Assembly (NCBI GenBank): GCA_030626685.1 | Contig: DAOUTL010000072.1 | Location: forward strand, 1 to 6,823 | Direction: 5' to 3' | Source: Candidatus Bathyarchaeota archaeon | GTDB lineage: Archaea > Thermoproteota > Bathyarchaeia > Bathyarchaeales > Bathycorpusculaceae | DNA: 6,823 bases | Translations under genes and position numbers: made by a program | Part shown: positions 5,678 to 6,823 of the stretch, piece by piece | Layout of the letters: each line of letters opens with the position of its first letter | Numbering within the stretch: position 1 is the first letter of the stretch | The notes under the pieces: model-generated | Told to the model about the DNA's origin: nothing | Databases searched by the model: none | Seen by the model: only the letters and a program-made list of their open reading frames with translations

Positions 5678-5709
5678 TGAACTGTTAATTAAGGTAACAT
5701 GTAAGTTCA
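5678..5709 (+). promoter_or_regulatory. Nested inverted repeats upstream of bioY, candidate operator
   Basis: Outer arms TGAACT (5678-5683) and AGTTCA (5704-5709) enclose inner arms TGTTA (5683-5687) and TAACA (5695-5699), giving an imperfect dyad with a 4-nt bulge on the right side. It lies 43 nt before the bioY ATG and just upstream of its candidate TATA box, a suitable place for a biotin-responsive regulator. The half-sites share GTTA/TAAC with BirA-type operators, but the arm length and spacing do not match those I know, so no regulator is assigned. Confidence 0.35.
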
Positions 5710-5721
5710 AGGAGAGGATAC

Positions 5722-5729
5722 TTTATTTT
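5722..5729 (+). promoter_or_regulatory. Candidate TATA box for leaderless bioY transcription
   Basis: TTTATTTT is centred about 26 nt before the bioY ATG at 5752, the usual archaeal distance from TATA box to transcript start. This would give a leaderless mRNA and would explain why no ribosome binding site sits next to that ATG. The purine-rich AAGGAGAGG at 5709-5717 is too far (34 nt) to act as a Shine-Dalgarno site for it. Confidence 0.3.
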
Positions 5730-5751
5730 CTTTCATGCTCGAAACATAACC

Positions 5752-6252
5752 ATGACTGCTTTGTTTGCGGCTCTAACTGCTGTAGGAGCTTTTATCGTTA
5801 TTCCTTCATATCCAGTGCCGGTAACCTTACAAACTCTCTTCACATATTTGGCAGGCGCAGTTCTCGGCGGCTCTCTAGGTGCTTTAAGCCAGCTGATCTA
5901 CCTGCTTCTGGGATGTATAGGACTACCCGTTTTTGCTGGAGGTGAAGCAGGTCTTGGAGTGTTATTAGGACCCACAGGCGGCTATCTAATGGGGTTTATA
6001 GTCGGCGCATTCATCAGTGGCAAGTTGGTTGAGACTAAGGGAAATCCCAGTTTCACTTGGATTCTGATCTTTATGGTCATAGGCACTTTGGCGATTTATA
6101 CCCTTGGGGTTATCCAGTTATCTTTGTGGTTGAAAACAAGCATAGAGCATGCTATTTCTTTAGGGGTGTTACCGTTCTTAATTGGCGACTCGTTAAAAAT
6201 ACTGTTGGCTTCATTCATAACACTTAGAGTTCGTAAGATTCTATCTCTCTAA
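5752..6252 (+). CDS. bioY: BioY, biotin transporter substrate-binding (ECF S) component
   Basis: BioY is the membrane S component that captures biotin, either alone or with an energy-coupling module. The 166 residues have the family signatures ALFAALTAVGAFIVIP (3-18), PVPVTLQTLFTYLAG (21-35), GALSQLIYLLLGCIGLPVFAGG (43-64), GLGVLLGPTGGYLMGF (67-82) and GVLPFLIGDSLKILLAS (138-154). D146 and K149 in the GDxxK motif correspond to the residues that contact the biotin carboxylate in characterised BioY. About six hydrophobic segments fit the fold. The protein begins almost directly at the first helix, so it is a few residues shorter than usual at the N-terminus. The in-frame codons just upstream (ARNIT) look coding-like but offer no start codon. 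The gene appears monocistronic and convergent with the amidohydrolase. No EcfA or EcfT genes are in the window. Confidence 0.93.
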   Translation: MTALFAALTAVGAFIVIPSYPVPVTLQTLFTYLAGAVLGGSLGALSQLIYLLLGCIGLPVFAGGEAGLGVLLGPTGGYLMGFIVGAFISGKLVETKGNPSFTWILIFMVIGTLAIYTLGVIQLSLWLKTSIEHAISLGVLPFLIGDSLKILLASFITLRVRKILSL

Positions 6253-6275
6253 GCGAAGAGTCTGCTAATGAAGAG

Positions 6276-6281
6276 AAAAAA
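6276..6281 (-). terminator. Oligo-T terminator of the amidohydrolase gene
   Basis: On the minus strand CCCC is followed by six T residues about 45 nt after the amidohydrolase stop, and the sequence then turns C/T-rich. This fits archaeal T-run termination between the convergent bioY and amidohydrolase genes. No comparable T-run follows bioY on the plus strand. Confidence 0.35.
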
Positions 6282-6325
6282 GGGGTTTTGCGGGAGACAT
6301 CTCCACATCGGCAGTTAAATAAGAT

Positions 6326-6823
6326 TTATCGTGACAGCAAATCTGAAGCTGTATCCTCAGCTTTTTCCATTATAGCCTGTTCATCTAAAGTTTTCACCTG
6401 TCTATTTTCCATCAGAATCTTTCCATCAACAATAACGGTGTCTACATCGCCTCCACGTGCAGAGTAAACAATACTTGCGTAAATGTCATGTAAAGGTTTT
6501 AAATGAGGCTTTGAAAGGTCTATTAGGATTACGTCGGCTTTTTTGCCCACTTCAAGTGAACCAAATTTTTCATCAAGCCCTAAGGCTTCAGCCCCATTTA
6601 TAGTCGCCATCTCTAAAACTTCATAAGCTGACAAAACCTTGGAATTCAAATAGATGAGTTTTTGAAGCAAAGCCGCAATCTTCATGGTTTCAAACATGTC
6701 AAGGGTATTGTTGCTAGCTGGACCATCGGTTCCCAAGCCTACGTTAACACCTAAATCTGTTAAATCCTTCACTTTTGGTGCGCCTAAACCAAGTTTCATG
6801 TTAGCCACAGGAACATAAGCCAC
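6326..6823 (-). CDS. MTA/SAH deaminase-type amidohydrolase, C-terminal part (partial)
   Basis: The frame is open to the right edge; 165 C-terminal residues are visible. Members of this metal-dependent hydrolase group deaminate 5'-methylthioadenosine, S-adenosylhomocysteine or 5'-deoxyadenosine, recycling methylation by-products; hydroxyatrazine-type hydrolases are close relatives. Visible signatures are NMKLGLG (8-14), LGTDGPASNNTLDMFETM (30-47) with D33 as the metal-ligating aspartate of the last barrel strand, the helix ATINGAEALGL (73-83), and GSLEVGKKADVILIDL (88-103), the return to the composite beta-sandwich domain. The HxH motif and other metal histidines lie outside the window. The position that is usually histidine in the H(N/C)P-x-SN-x-KL segment reads Tyr (YVPVANMKL). 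The codon at the edge is GTG, but the gene surely continues, as only about 40% of a normal length is present. The exact substrate is undetermined. Confidence 0.88.
   Translation of the reverse strand: MAYVPVANMKLGLGAPKVKDLTDLGVNVGLGTDGPASNNTLDMFETMKIAALLQKLIYLNSKVLSAYEVLEMATINGAEALGLDEKFGSLEVGKKADVILIDLSKPHLKPLHDIYASIVYSARGGDVDTVIVDGKILMENRQVKTLDEQAIMEKAEDTASDLLSR

Noticed and set aside
5683..5699. BirA-type biotin operator
   Set aside because: The TGTTA/TAACA arms share a core with BirA sites, but the arms are short and the 7-nt spacer is unlike the longer spacing I know, so I only call an unnamed dyad.

Overview
The window looks archaeal, most likely a mesophilic or moderately thermophilic member of the Thermoproteota/Bathyarchaeia type. 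The lineage is an inference. It rests on the ADP-forming acyl-CoA synthetase alpha subunit, Shine-Dalgarno sites of GGTGG/AAGGT type, TATA-like boxes about 26 nt before likely transcript starts, bare oligo-T stretches at gene ends, a TTG start, and a kinase of archaeal character. No rRNA, tRNA, CRISPR array, insertion sequence or phage gene was found.

Layout. (1) Positions 1-1208, plus strand: the last codons of an upstream gene, then directly the complete beta subunit of a sodium-pumping, biotin-dependent decarboxylase. (2) Positions 1209-1564: an intergenic stretch with a promoter-like element next to a small dyad. (3) Positions 1565-2153, plus strand: a 44-residue lysine-rich protein and a cysteine-cluster (YkgJ/UPF0153-like) protein. 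(4) Positions 5468 down to about 2200, minus strand: an apparent operon of an ADP-forming acyl-CoA synthetase alpha subunit, a 582-residue protein with a degenerate nucleotidyltransferase-like N-terminus and a kinase-fold C-terminus, and a small frameshifted gene resembling a ribbon-helix-helix protein. (5) Positions 5752-6252, plus strand: bioY, the biotin uptake S component, preceded by a dyad and an awkward start region. (6) Positions 6326-6823, minus strand: the C-terminal part of an MTA/SAH deaminase-type amidohydrolase that runs off the right edge.

How the genes relate. The decarboxylase needs a biotin carrier and BioY imports biotin, so the two ends of the window share a biotin theme, although they are not in one operon. 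The acyl-CoA synthetase alpha subunit would conserve energy from acyl-CoA as ATP, but its ATP-grasp beta subunit is not here. The tight pairing of this subunit with the kinase-like protein is the least explained feature. The remaining genes are housekeeping or of unknown role.
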